Shown here: one piece after another, positions 9,979 to 17,524 of the stretch
How positions within the stretch are numbered: the first letter of the stretch is position 1
Layout: each line of letters opens with the position of its first letter
NCBI RefSeq assembly: GCF_030382115.1
Contig: NZ_JAUDRJ010000003.1
Coordinates: 6,958,484 to 7,006,088, forward strand
Origin: Nostoc sp. GT001
GTDB lineage: Bacteria > Cyanobacteriota > Cyanobacteriia > Cyanobacteriales > Nostocaceae
Length of the DNA: 47,605 bases
Direction: 5' to 3'
Made by a program: the position numbers and the translations under genes
The notes under the pieces: generated by a model
The model's input: the letters and a program-made list of their open reading frames with translations, nothing else
The model's database searches: none
What the model was told of the DNA's origin: nothing

Positions 9979-10024
9979 CTGATTAGCAGATTTTTTAGAA
10001 TAAAGAATCTGCTAATCAGTTTTT
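9979..10024 (+). terminator. Rho-independent terminator of the trp/aroG series
   Basis: A perfect 14-bp stem (9979-9992 pairing with 10006-10019) with a 13-base loop is followed directly by a T-run (10020-10024). It is placed and oriented to end the transcript of the whole cluster. Confidence 0.8.
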
Positions 10025-10065
10025 CTTAAAAAGAGTATAGGCGATCGCGACTAAATTTTCGCCTC

Positions 10066-10185
10066 ATATCATGTCTGCCAAATTACCCATAATAAAATAA
10101 CCCCACCCCCAACCCCCTCCCCGCCTGCGGGGAGGGGCGGGGTGGGGTTCTTCGGGTTTAATAAGCAATCAAGCGGACATGATAT
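10066..10185. repeat. MITE-like element around a GC-rich palindrome
   Basis: The ends atatcatgtctgc (10066-10078) and gcggacatgatat (10173-10185) are inverted repeats matching at 12 of 13. The centre is a strong palindrome of the 'ccccacccc..ctccccgcctgcggggag..ggggtgggg' type, common in Nostoc intergenic DNA. No coding capacity. Confidence 0.65.
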
Positions 10186-10257
10186 CACGTGGGAATCTTC
10201 CTCTTTGCAAATGAACTGAGTCTAACCCTGCACGTATGCAGGGAGGAAGAAGTTTAT

Positions 10258-10788
10258 CTACACTAAAAAGACACCACCAAGATCGTTCTCCCCTGCGTAG
10301 TCTGTATTAAAGAAATTTAGGTTATTGCTACTTCCAAAGTCTTGAATAATAACTTGAGACAAATTGCCCGCATATATTATCAGTTCAGGAGATGAGGTTC
10401 CAACATTTGCAACAGATTTAGCCTCGAACTTTAACTCTATATCACCATTTATGACAATAGTTTCCGACGAGTTGTAGTCTGTTATTATGGCATCTCCAGC
10501 AGGATTGTTGTAGAAGTTGTCGTAACCGTTGCCAGCCACATATATATCAACTCCTCCGCCTCCTGTTAAAACATCTCTGCCTGTTTCATTATAATTACCT
10601 ATGCCTATTAGGATATCATTTCCATTACCACCAAGAAGCGTGTCGTTTCCCGCACCTGCTATGATAAGGTCTCTAGAATTCGTACCTTGCAGACGATTAT
10701 TGAACTGTGTGCCGTTTATGACAGTATCGTATTGAAAGACTGCTAGAGGATCATTGCCATCAGAACCAGGAATTCGATAGTTAGCCAT
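10258..10788 (-). CDS. Small RTX-type (hemolysin-like) calcium-binding protein
   Basis: The ATG at 10788 is chosen because GAGGTG stands just upstream of it; an in-frame TTG at 10806 would overlap that site. The 176-aa product has glycine/aspartate nonapeptides of the RTX class in its middle third (GAGNDTLLGGNGNDILIGIG, then GRDVLTGGGGVDIYVAG). These form a calcium-stabilised beta roll in secreted proteins. No signal peptide or catalytic domain is visible. RTX proteins usually leave by type I secretion with an uncleaved C-terminal signal. Cargo function is unknown. It lies between two inverted-repeat elements and points against the trp cluster. Confidence 0.75.
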   Translation of the reverse strand: MANYRIPGSDGNDPLAVFQYDTVINGTQFNNRLQGTNSRDLIIAGAGNDTLLGGNGNDILIGIGNYNETGRDVLTGGGGVDIYVAGNGYDNFYNNPAGDAIITDYNSSETIVINGDIELKFEAKSVANVGTSSPELIIYAGNLSQVIIQDFGSSNNLNFFNTDYAGENDLGGVFLV

Positions 10789-10858
10789 TTTACACCTCTT
10801 CAACAAAAGGGACTAAGCTAATCGTGATTCAAAATTCCGGCTTGAGTGCCATAGGATT

Positions 10859-11012
10859 AGAGGATGTCTGAAAAGTTTTTTTGTATACATCTAGCCCTTG
10901 GAGATCCCCCTAAATCCCCCTTAAAAAGGGGGACTTTAAGACTCTTATTCCCCCTTTTTTAAGGGGAGTTAGGAGGGATCAAGAAATATTTGATACTTTT
11001 CAGACATCCTCT
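10859..11012. repeat. MITE-like element with 17-bp perfect ends
   Basis: The ends agaggatgtctgaaaag (10859-10875) and its exact complement (10996-11012) enclose a core 'gatccccctaaatcccccttaaaaaggggg' and its complement. The same core lies inside the element at 24248-24394, which has different ends. A third half-end (tttttcaaacatcctct) is at about 11276-11293, pointing to a decayed neighbour copy. Confidence 0.75.
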
Positions 11013-11296
11013 TAGGGTTTAGCGCACAGTTAGTACAATTTGAAGGCAGATTAGCTTTATTTGTTAAAAAGTATAGTGAAAAAAAATGCAGTTGAGCAAA
11101 ACGCAACAGAAATTTACTGCTAGGCTTCAGGAAACTTTACGGGGCGAAATGATTGATAGGTTAAGCGAAATACTTCAATAATTTCTTTTAAAGTGTGACC
11201 ATCTGCATCTCCTATTTCAATAGACGCTCCAAACAGAACTACCCAAATTCATTAACAACATAAAAACAGTAAAAAGTTTTTCAAACATCCTCTAAA

Positions 11297-11471
11297 CTCG
11301 ACTTTATCCATTTTTTGGCAACACTCAAGCTGACGCTGAAACCTTTGTGGGGCAGTAGTTTTACTTTTTTGATTTCACCGAGAATCAGTAACATCGAAAA
11401 AGCTTTTGCCAAAAAGCTAGAATTTTTGCCGTATCAAGAGAACCAAGCTCTTAATTTTGGATAAAGTCGAG
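11297..11471. repeat. Inverted-repeat-bounded element next to the SDR gene
   Basis: Perfect 14-bp ends ctcgactttatcca (11297-11310) and tggataaagtcgag (11458-11471) bound about 175 bp without a good open frame. It may be a remnant of an insertion sequence or another small non-autonomous element. The wider gap from 10789 to 11543 holds only these two repeat elements and AT-rich sequence. Confidence 0.55.
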
Positions 11472-11543
11472 CTAAGGGCGTTTCTTAATTAATCGTCTTA
11501 TATCCCGACACCAAACTGAGTATAGTTATGGTGCGATATCGAA

Positions 11544-12356
11544 CTACCTCTTTTTTTGAAGTTCGTGCATACTTCTAACAACCTTTGTGACTAAATTTCT
11601 GGGCGTAAATCTGACGCTTTCAGTTAATATCTTATTTCTCATCCCAGGAATAACAACAGTTTTGTTTTTCATTAAGCCCCGATAACCAATCCTAGCGACG
11701 GTTTCTGTATCCATCATTCTGTTAACATTAGCAATCTTGGAATCTTCCATTGCAGCATTGTGTTGGAATTCCGATGCTGTTGGCCCTGGACAAAGAACAG
11801 TCACGCTGACACCTGTACCCTCTAATTCATTCGCGATCGCTTCTGAAAATGATAAAACATAAGCTTTAGTAGCAAAATAAACTGCCATTAAAGGACCTGG
11901 TTGAAAAGCTGCTGCTGAAGCCACATTTAATATTTTTCCATAGTTTTGCTCAACCATATCTTTGAGGAACAACTTCGTTAAATGAGTCAGGCTGACCATA
12001 TTTACCTGAAGCATTTTTAATTCAGTGCTGAGGTCTGTTTCGCTAAAGGCTCCATAAGTACCAAAGCCAGCATTGTTAACTAGCACATCAATCTTGATGG
12101 ATGCTTGCTGTAATTCTGTGAAAATTTCTTCTGGGGATGTTGGGATAGATAAATCCTTAACAAAAATTTTGACGGAAATGCCAAACTTTTGGGGAAATTC
12201 ATCTATAATTTCAGTAAGTTTTGATTCATTCTTATCTACTAATACAAGATTATAACTATGACGGGCAAAAATCTGGGTTAATTGATAGCCTATACCACTA
12301 GCCGCTCCTGTAATTAAAGCAGTTCTTTTTTGCCGAATTCCGTATGTTTGATTCAT
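11544..12356 (-). CDS. Short-chain dehydrogenase/reductase (DltE-like)
   Basis: This is a classical SDR of 270 aa. The Rossmann motif TGAASGIG is at residues 16-23, an acidic residue at the end of beta-2 (LVLVDKNE) points to NAD(H) preference, and NNAG is at 94-97. The catalytic Ser147, Tyr160 and Lys164 occur in NVASAAA and VYFATKAY. The substrate is not deducible. The closest type is the broad COG0300 group of cyanobacterial oxidoreductases. It stands alone, with repeats on both sides, and no partner gene suggests a pathway. Confidence 0.85.
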   Translation of the reverse strand: MNQTYGIRQKRTALITGAASGIGYQLTQIFARHSYNLVLVDKNESKLTEIIDEFPQKFGISVKIFVKDLSIPTSPEEIFTELQQASIKIDVLVNNAGFGTYGAFSETDLSTELKMLQVNMVSLTHLTKLFLKDMVEQNYGKILNVASAAAFQPGPLMAVYFATKAYVLSFSEAIANELEGTGVSVTVLCPGPTASEFQHNAAMEDSKIANVNRMMDTETVARIGYRGLMKNKTVVIPGMRNKILTESVRFTPRNLVTKVVRSMHELQKKR

Positions 12357-12395
12357 GTTAAAAAATGGCGAATTGGAGTTAATTAATTTAACAAA

Positions 12396-12450
12396 AAGAA
12401 TTCAGAAGTCAGGAGCCAGAAAGGGCTAAACGCCCCGCTACTGCTAACAG
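12396..12450. repeat. Left arm of a long dispersed inverted repeat
   Basis: About 50 bases here (gaattcagaagtcaggagcc.. to ..gctactgctaacag) are nearly the reverse complement of 12780-12828. The 'aattcaggagtcagaa' part recurs at 6170-6200, 27043-27062 and 36281-36411. Confidence 0.7.
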
Positions 12451-12779
12451 AATTTAATTTAAATTCGTTTAAATTTCCCGCTAATTTATTCTGACTTCTG
12501 GATTCTTATTTAACGTTTATAAATTTAGCTACAGCAATATATAATGTTTGCCGTAGCTATTTTTATAGTGAAAAAATGATGCTATCCACCTGAAATGAGT
12601 ATGCTTCAATCCAGGATATTAAACGCAAATATAAAAATCTGTATCTATATAAACAAGAGCAAGAATATTTAATCTCGTCGTTAGAATTCAGCACCCAAGA
12701 GTCATAATTTAGCAAGAATCTAGTATACTTAGTATATTTATTATCAAATATTCTCCTGATTCTTTAACTATTCTGACTT
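12451..12779. other. AT-rich DNA between repeat arms
   Basis: No gene is seen. The stretch is AT-rich and bounded by the inverted arms at 12396-12450 and 12780-12828. Confidence 0.4.
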
Positions 12780-12828
12780 CTGTTAGCGGTAGCGGGGCGT
12801 TTAGCCCATTCTGACTCCTGAATTCTTA
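12780..12828. repeat. Right arm of a long dispersed inverted repeat
   Basis: It is complementary to 12396-12450 with a few mismatches and ends ten bases before the dehydratase start codon. The 'gcggtagcggggcgtttagccc' portion is the typical Nostoc repeat also seen near 16036-16062. Confidence 0.7.
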
Positions 12829-12838
12829 AATATCATCA

Positions 12839-13816
12839 ATGACACAACCTAATTCCGTTGCTATAAGTGACGTGCAAGCAGCACAAAAGCGAATTTTAGG
12901 GATTGCCCACCACACACCTGTACTAACATCTAGAATCGTTAACGATCGCACCAATAGCCAAGTGTTTTTTAAGTGCGAAAACTTTCAACGCACGGGGGCA
13001 TTTAAATTTAGAGGTGCGTACAATGCCTTAGCGCAACTATCGCTAGCACAAAAACAAACAGGCGTTATCACCTATTCATCAGGAAATCATGCCCAAGCAA
13101 TCGCTTTAGCTGGACAATTACTAAATATTCCCATCACTATTGTCATGCCTGATGATGCACCCATTGTCAAACAAACTGCGACTCGTGGTTATGGTGCAGA
13201 GATAATTTTGTACAATTGCCAAGAAACAAACCGAGAAGAATTAGCCCAAAATTTAGCGGATAATCGCTCTCTCATACTCATTCCTCCTTACGATCATCCC
13301 CATGTCGTCGCCGGACAAGGGACAACTGCTTTAGAACTAATCCAAGAAGTTGGTGAGTTGGACTTATTATTAGTCTGTTGTGGCGGTGGCGGATTACTTT
13401 CAGGATGTGCGATCGCAGCCAAGTCACTTTTACCCAATTGTAAAGTCATCGGGGTAGAACCAGTCCTTGGCGATGATGCTACCCGCTCCTTTCACACCAA
13501 AACCTTACAAACAGTCAAAAATCCTAATACTATCGCTGATGGTGCGCGGACTCCTAGCCTTGGTCAAATTACTTTTCCCTTAGTGCTGCATTACGTCGAT
13601 GATATGGTTACGGTATCGGAAGAGGCGATTCTTCGCACTATGTTTTTCTTGTGGGAGCGTTTGAAAATTGTAGTTGAACCTACTGGGGTATTAGCTGCTG
13701 CTGCTTTACTCGAAGGCGTGGTGACAGCACCAGAAGCGAGAATTGGTGTGATCATCAGTGGTGGGAATGTAGATTTAGGGCAAGTTGGTAAATTCTTTTC
13801 TGTGGGATTGAATTGA
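12839..13816 (+). CDS. PLP-dependent serine/threonine dehydratase or racemase
   Basis: This fold-type II PLP enzyme of 325 aa has the cofactor lysine at K56 (RTGAFKFRGAYN), the substrate loop SSGNHAQAIA and the phosphate-binding CCGGGGLLSG. It has no C-terminal ACT domain, so it belongs with catabolic threonine dehydratases, serine racemases and threo-3-hydroxyaspartate ammonia-lyases rather than biosynthetic IlvA. These cannot be separated by motif alone. It is transcribed alone, convergent with the TauD-like gene, from which it is separated by 50 bp. No clear Shine-Dalgarno is visible; the upstream repeat ends close to the ATG. Confidence 0.88.
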   Translation: MTQPNSVAISDVQAAQKRILGIAHHTPVLTSRIVNDRTNSQVFFKCENFQRTGAFKFRGAYNALAQLSLAQKQTGVITYSSGNHAQAIALAGQLLNIPITIVMPDDAPIVKQTATRGYGAEIILYNCQETNREELAQNLADNRSLILIPPYDHPHVVAGQGTTALELIQEVGELDLLLVCCGGGGLLSGCAIAAKSLLPNCKVIGVEPVLGDDATRSFHTKTLQTVKNPNTIADGARTPSLGQITFPLVLHYVDDMVTVSEEAILRTMFFLWERLKIVVEPTGVLAAAALLEGVVTAPEARIGVIISGGNVDLGQVGKFFSVGLN

Positions 13817-13866
13817 AAAGTTAAATTCCCAATTGCCCATTAGATTGATCTTCTGAGCTATAAATC

Positions 13867-14757
13867 CTAAAAGGGACGACTACCTGCAAGGCTAACCCGC
13901 TTTAATACTCGTCGCTCATTTGGATCAAATGCTTGACGGTAATGCAAGGTAGCTTGATTATCCCAGTAGACAATATCACCTACAGACCATTTGTGTTGGT
14001 AGTAGAACTTGGGTTGAGTTAGATGTTGCCTCAACTGTTCAATCAATTTAGATCCTTCTTCCGGTTCTAACCCGACAATTTCCACTTCTGTAGCAGCATC
14101 TAAGTAAAGATGCTTCTTACCACTTTCTGGATGTGTCCTAACTAAAGGATGGGGAAAGATTGGACTGATTAAAGGAATAGTTTTGTCTAAACGATACAAA
14201 GAGCGGGGTGCATTCCGATCTCGCAAAAATGGGTTATAGGTAATTAACTGCAAATCTGCAATCCGTTCTTTGGTGGCTTCATCTAATGCCTCATAGGCTA
14301 AATTGGTATTTAACCAATAAGTATCTCCACCATGAGTTGGTATTTCCAACGCATAAAGAAGCGAACCACTAGATGGGGTCGGAGTCCATTTGTGATCGGA
14401 ATGGAAAGTTAATTCTCCAGTACCAGTATAGCCACCATCGACATTGGAAATTGGAATTACTACCGGAGTTTCTCCTGGTTTAGAAGCCAATACTGGAGTT
14501 TCATCAGATGGTACAAAGAGTGCGCCAAAGTATAGAGAAAAGTTTAAAAGTTGTTCATCGGAGAGCTTTTGGTCTTTGAAGATTAAGATGTGGCGATGTC
14601 TGGCGACAAGCCGCTTCGCGTCTACGCGCAAAGCTTCTTTAAGTTGTAAGATAACTTCAGGTGCGATCGGTTGACTAGCATCCAGATCGGTAACTATGGC
14701 TCCCAAAGGGGCATCAATAGACCTAACTTTAACCTTTGTCAAAGTCGAGATTGGCAT
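13867..14757 (-). CDS. TauD/TfdA-family 2-oxoglutarate dioxygenase
   Basis: This non-haem iron, 2-oxoglutarate-dependent oxygenase of 296 aa has the facial triad readable as H119-x-D121 (LTFHSDHKW) and H272 (TLHYRQAFDP). The 2-oxoglutarate-binding arginine lies in the NERRVLKR segment. TauD releases sulfite from taurine; relatives act on other sulfonates, sulfate esters or carboxylates. The gene directly upstream (38 bp) is a NitT/TauT-type binding protein, so a sulfonate-type substrate is likely. Residues about 44-52 (RVDAKRLVA) are encoded by a dispersed repeat ('cttcgcgtctacgcgcaaag' type) that has entered the reading frame without breaking it. Confidence 0.85.
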   Translation of the reverse strand: MPISTLTKVKVRSIDAPLGAIVTDLDASQPIAPEVILQLKEALRVDAKRLVARHRHILIFKDQKLSDEQLLNFSLYFGALFVPSDETPVLASKPGETPVVIPISNVDGGYTGTGELTFHSDHKWTPTPSSGSLLYALEIPTHGGDTYWLNTNLAYEALDEATKERIADLQLITYNPFLRDRNAPRSLYRLDKTIPLISPIFPHPLVRTHPESGKKHLYLDAATEVEIVGLEPEEGSKLIEQLRQHLTQPKFYYQHKWSVGDIVYWDNQATLHYRQAFDPNERRVLKRVSLAGSRPF

Positions 14758-14795
14758 AATATTCTCCTGTGTTTTAGTTTATTCAGAGGTGTTAA

Positions 14796-15902
14796 CTACT
14801 TATTCGCTAACACCTCTGAGGGAGTAATTTTGGCGTACTCTTCAGGTGTTAAAAACCCTTCTCTAACATTCACTTTCTTGGGGATAAGTCCTAAGCTGTA
14901 CCACTTATCTGCAACTTCCTGTTGCTTAGTAATAGTTTTATCAGTGATTGGTAGCAGCCCATAGTCATATTTCTTATGCATTATTTCTAGAGTCGGTGGA
15001 TCTAACTGAGTTACAGTAGCAAGCAGTTGTGCTACTTCTTTGGGATGATCCTTCGTCCATATTTCTGCCTTTTCTAGTTCCTCTAAAAACACTTTGATTA
15101 CATCAGGATGAGCCTGATAAAATTGGCGCGAAGTTGAGTAAAAATTACCAGTATCCCGCAACTTACCACCATCTGCTAAAACACGAGCGATTTTATTTTG
15201 TACATTTCTAGTAGCGAATGGCTCCCAGATATACCAAGCATCCACCTTGTTTTGACTGAATGCCGCATTTGCATCTGGCGGCGCTAGAAAAACTGATTGG
15301 ACATCGCTCAGTTTTAGTCCTGCGTCTTCTAAAGCCTTAACTAATAAATAGTGACCGATAGAGGCTTTCTGAAAAGCCACTTTTTTTCCCTTCAAATCAG
15401 TAACACTTTTAATCGGAGAGTTTACGGGAACTAAAAGTGAAATTGCTTTACCACTAGGGCGTGTAGTAGCTAGATAAACAAGAGGCGCTCCTGCTGCTTG
15501 TGAAAATACAGGAGGCGATTCGGCTGTAGATGCAATATCTAGTCCATTTGCATTCAAGGCTTCTAGCTGTTGTGGCCCAGCGGCAAACTCAGCCCACTGT
15601 ACTTTAAAACCCAGAGGCTCTAATCGCTTTTCCAAAGCACCCTGCTTTTCTAAAACTGCTAAAGCAGAAAGTTGTTTTGAACGTACAATCCGTACTACTT
15701 GCTTATCAGTTGACTTTTCTGTAGTGCCAGATGAAGCAGTAGACTCAGGGGAAGTTGTTGACTGCTGAGTGTTATTTTTGGCTTCACCACAACTCGATAA
15801 GACTGTCGATAGCATTAAGCAGTAGCCCAGAGCAAATAACAAGGAACGGCGTGTTGTTCTCTGGCTTTTCCTGAATTCAAACTTTCCTTTTAAAGCTGGC
15901 AT
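14796..15902 (-). CDS. Sulfonate/nitrate-type ABC transporter binding lipoprotein
   Basis: This 368-aa periplasmic binding protein of the SsuA/TauA/NrtA class starts with a twin-Arg-containing basic segment, a hydrophobic core and a lipobox LSSC (Cys38), so it is a lipid-anchored solute receptor. A Thr/Ser-rich linker (about 40-65) precedes the two-lobed domain, with typical stretches GLDIASTAESPPVFSQAAG and VTDLKGKKVAFQKASIGHYLL. It forms an operon with the TauD-like gene downstream. No permease or ATPase is adjacent; SsuB and SsuC at 33.8-35.5 kb are the nearest candidates to work with it. The ligand is inferred as a sulfonate from context only. Confidence 0.88.
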   Translation of the reverse strand: MPALKGKFEFRKSQRTTRRSLLFALGYCLMLSTVLSSCGEAKNNTQQSTTSPESTASSGTTEKSTDKQVVRIVRSKQLSALAVLEKQGALEKRLEPLGFKVQWAEFAAGPQQLEALNANGLDIASTAESPPVFSQAAGAPLVYLATTRPSGKAISLLVPVNSPIKSVTDLKGKKVAFQKASIGHYLLVKALEDAGLKLSDVQSVFLAPPDANAAFSQNKVDAWYIWEPFATRNVQNKIARVLADGGKLRDTGNFYSTSRQFYQAHPDVIKVFLEELEKAEIWTKDHPKEVAQLLATVTQLDPPTLEIMHKKYDYGLLPITDKTITKQQEVADKWYSLGLIPKKVNVREGFLTPEEYAKITPSEVLANK

Positions 15903-16082
15903 GGGTTGTTATTTTTATTTCTCGATCGGTGGTTAAAACGATTATGATGAATTGCGAATCAAAGAATCCAAATAACTCTTCCTTTCCCCTCATACCTCTC
16001 AAAAGAAGAGAGGGGAGCTTAGTTACTCCTAAATTCTGTTAGCGCAGCGGGGCGTAGCCCACTCTCACTTCTTTTTTAATAT
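15903..16082. other. Intergenic DNA with dispersed repeats
   Basis: No gene is seen. A 'ttagcgcagcggggcgtagccc' dispersed repeat lies near 16036-16062, and a cgatcg core at 15923-15928 precedes the binding-protein gene, possibly promoter sequence. Confidence 0.4.
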
Positions 16083-16174
16083 AGGACTTACGCAAGAAAC
16101 CTCTGAAACTCTCATTCCTCCGTGAACTCTGCGTCCTCTGTGGTTCGATTTTCTGTTACCCGTGCGTAAGTCCT
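16083..16174. repeat. MITE-like element with aggacttacgca ends
   Basis: Perfect 12-bp ends (16083-16094 and 16163-16174) enclose a 'ctctgcgtcctctgtggttcg' unit, the complement of the cgaaccacagagg repeat. After it, to 16389, there is a short gtgggt/acccac hairpin near 16222-16236 and no gene. Confidence 0.7.
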
Positions 16175-16389
16175 GTAATAAATAAAAATAATTTCTGGGA
16201 ATGTCTAAAATAGAAAAGAGAGTGGGTATTACCCACCCTATAACGACTCGAGGAACTGAGAATTTAAGAGTTGAGAGGGAAAAATTTAGGAAGTGGAGTG
16301 AGAAGGGCCCACTCCAGGGTCGTGCTAGTGGAAGATTGAAATTTGTGGCGTTTTGATTCTGAATTATTCTTCAATCATGTTCAATTTTT

Positions 16390-17211
16390 CTAGTGCTTCC
16401 AAGCGACTAAAATTGTAGCTTTGAGTTCTTCTGTAAAATGTCCAGACGGCTCAACTGCTAGTAGTGCTTCTCTAAGATCCTTTTCAAATGCTGGGGCGTT
16501 ATCACCATAGAAAATTTTCAGAGAGAAGGCTGTAGTGTATAAATAGCCGAGATAGCTATCGACAGTCCAAGATTTTTCAAATGGCACTTCATAGGTTTCT
16601 TGACGAGCAAAAGCCGAATTACCAATTACGACTTCATGGGGAGGATCGACTGGCTTACGAGTGCCTTGTCCTCGTTGTCCAGTTCGGCGTTCTTCACCTA
16701 ACCATTTTTTCACTACTCCAACAGCAGCTTGTTTCCAAAGTAAATTACTTTCCCAAGGGTTATCACCAGTGTTAAGCAGTGCTAATGCACCATCATCAGT
16801 AAGCAATTCATAAAGGCGCTCAAGCACTAATTCGCGTTCCATCCAGTGGAAGGCTCTACCAATAGTGGTTAACTTAAATTTCCCTAAACTAGAGTCGATT
16901 AACTCTGCTCCTTGTTCTAACCAAGTAATATTATTTGCTCCAACTGCTGCTGCTTGCCGTTTAGCTTCTGCAATCATTTCTGGATCGGGATCGATCGCAA
17001 CAACTTCCTCAAATTTGGTTCGTAGAGGAATTGAAATTAATCCTGAGCCAGTACCTAAATCAAGGAGTCGTCCTTGACCATTGAGATTAAATATTTCGGC
17101 TAGTTTATCAAATACAATCGGTGGGTATTTGGTTCTATGTTGAGCGTAGCCTTCAGCAGCTCCCTCAAATAAACTTGGGTCGTAGGTGGGAAGTGTTTTT
17201 AGTTGAGTCAT
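16390..17211 (-). CDS. Class I SAM-dependent methyltransferase
   Basis: This UbiE/trans-aconitate-methyltransferase-like protein has motif I LLDLGTGSGLISIPL (about 50-64), the acidic post-beta-2 residues in VVAIDPDPEM, and FHWME after the fourth strand. The methyl acceptor is unknown. The start is set at ATG 17211 (MTQLKTLPTYD, 273 aa). The open frame continues upstream to 17469, but those residues (NNEPQRRRGHGE and following) are translation of a dispersed repeat and not part of the family. It lies downstream of the two amidohydrolase genes and may be co-transcribed, although repeats intervene. Confidence 0.82.
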   Translation of the reverse strand: MTQLKTLPTYDPSLFEGAAEGYAQHRTKYPPIVFDKLAEIFNLNGQGRLLDLGTGSGLISIPLRTKFEEVVAIDPDPEMIAEAKRQAAAVGANNITWLEQGAELIDSSLGKFKLTTIGRAFHWMERELVLERLYELLTDDGALALLNTGDNPWESNLLWKQAAVGVVKKWLGEERRTGQRGQGTRKPVDPPHEVVIGNSAFARQETYEVPFEKSWTVDSYLGYLYTTAFSLKIFYGDNAPAFEKDLREALLAVEPSGHFTEELKATILVAWKH

Positions 17212-17257
17212 ATCAATTTTGGATTTTGGTAAGGGATTTCCAAGAAATAAATTATCC

Positions 17258-17389
17258 AAATAAACGAACCACAGAGGCGCAGAGAACGCAGAGGGAGGAG
17301 AACATAGATAGGATCTTTGCGTCGGTTTTAGGATATATTTTTTAAACTCCATTTCTCCGTGTCCTCTGCGCCTCTGCGGTTCGTTATTT
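17258..17389. repeat. MITE-like element with 'gaaccacagaggcgcagag' ends
   Basis: About 26-bp inverted ends (17258-17284 and 17364-17389) differ at very few positions and read aaataaacgaaccacagaggcgcagag. The same unit occurs singly at about 2900, 16120 and 20760. Confidence 0.75.
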
Positions 17390-17524
17390 AAGAGAAATGT
17401 AGAGTGGGCAAGGCCCACGCTACAAGTGAACAGAGGAAATGGAACATGGAACGTTGTAAAGATGGGCATTGGTCATTGGGCATGGGGCATAGTAATTCTT
17501 TTCCTATTCCCCATTCCCTATTCC

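Noticed and set aside
11297..11471. A complete insertion sequence
   Set aside because: It has inverted ends but only about 175 bp and no transposase frame, so only a remnant or small element can be claimed.
16163..16174. Operator-like aggacttacgca palindrome before the binding-protein gene
   Set aside because: It is the end of a dispersed element with a matching end at 16083, not a single regulatory site.
17212..17469. N-terminal extension of the methyltransferase up to 17469
   Set aside because: It is a translation of the gcagaggcgcagag repeat and its flanks; the family match begins at MTQLKTL (17211).
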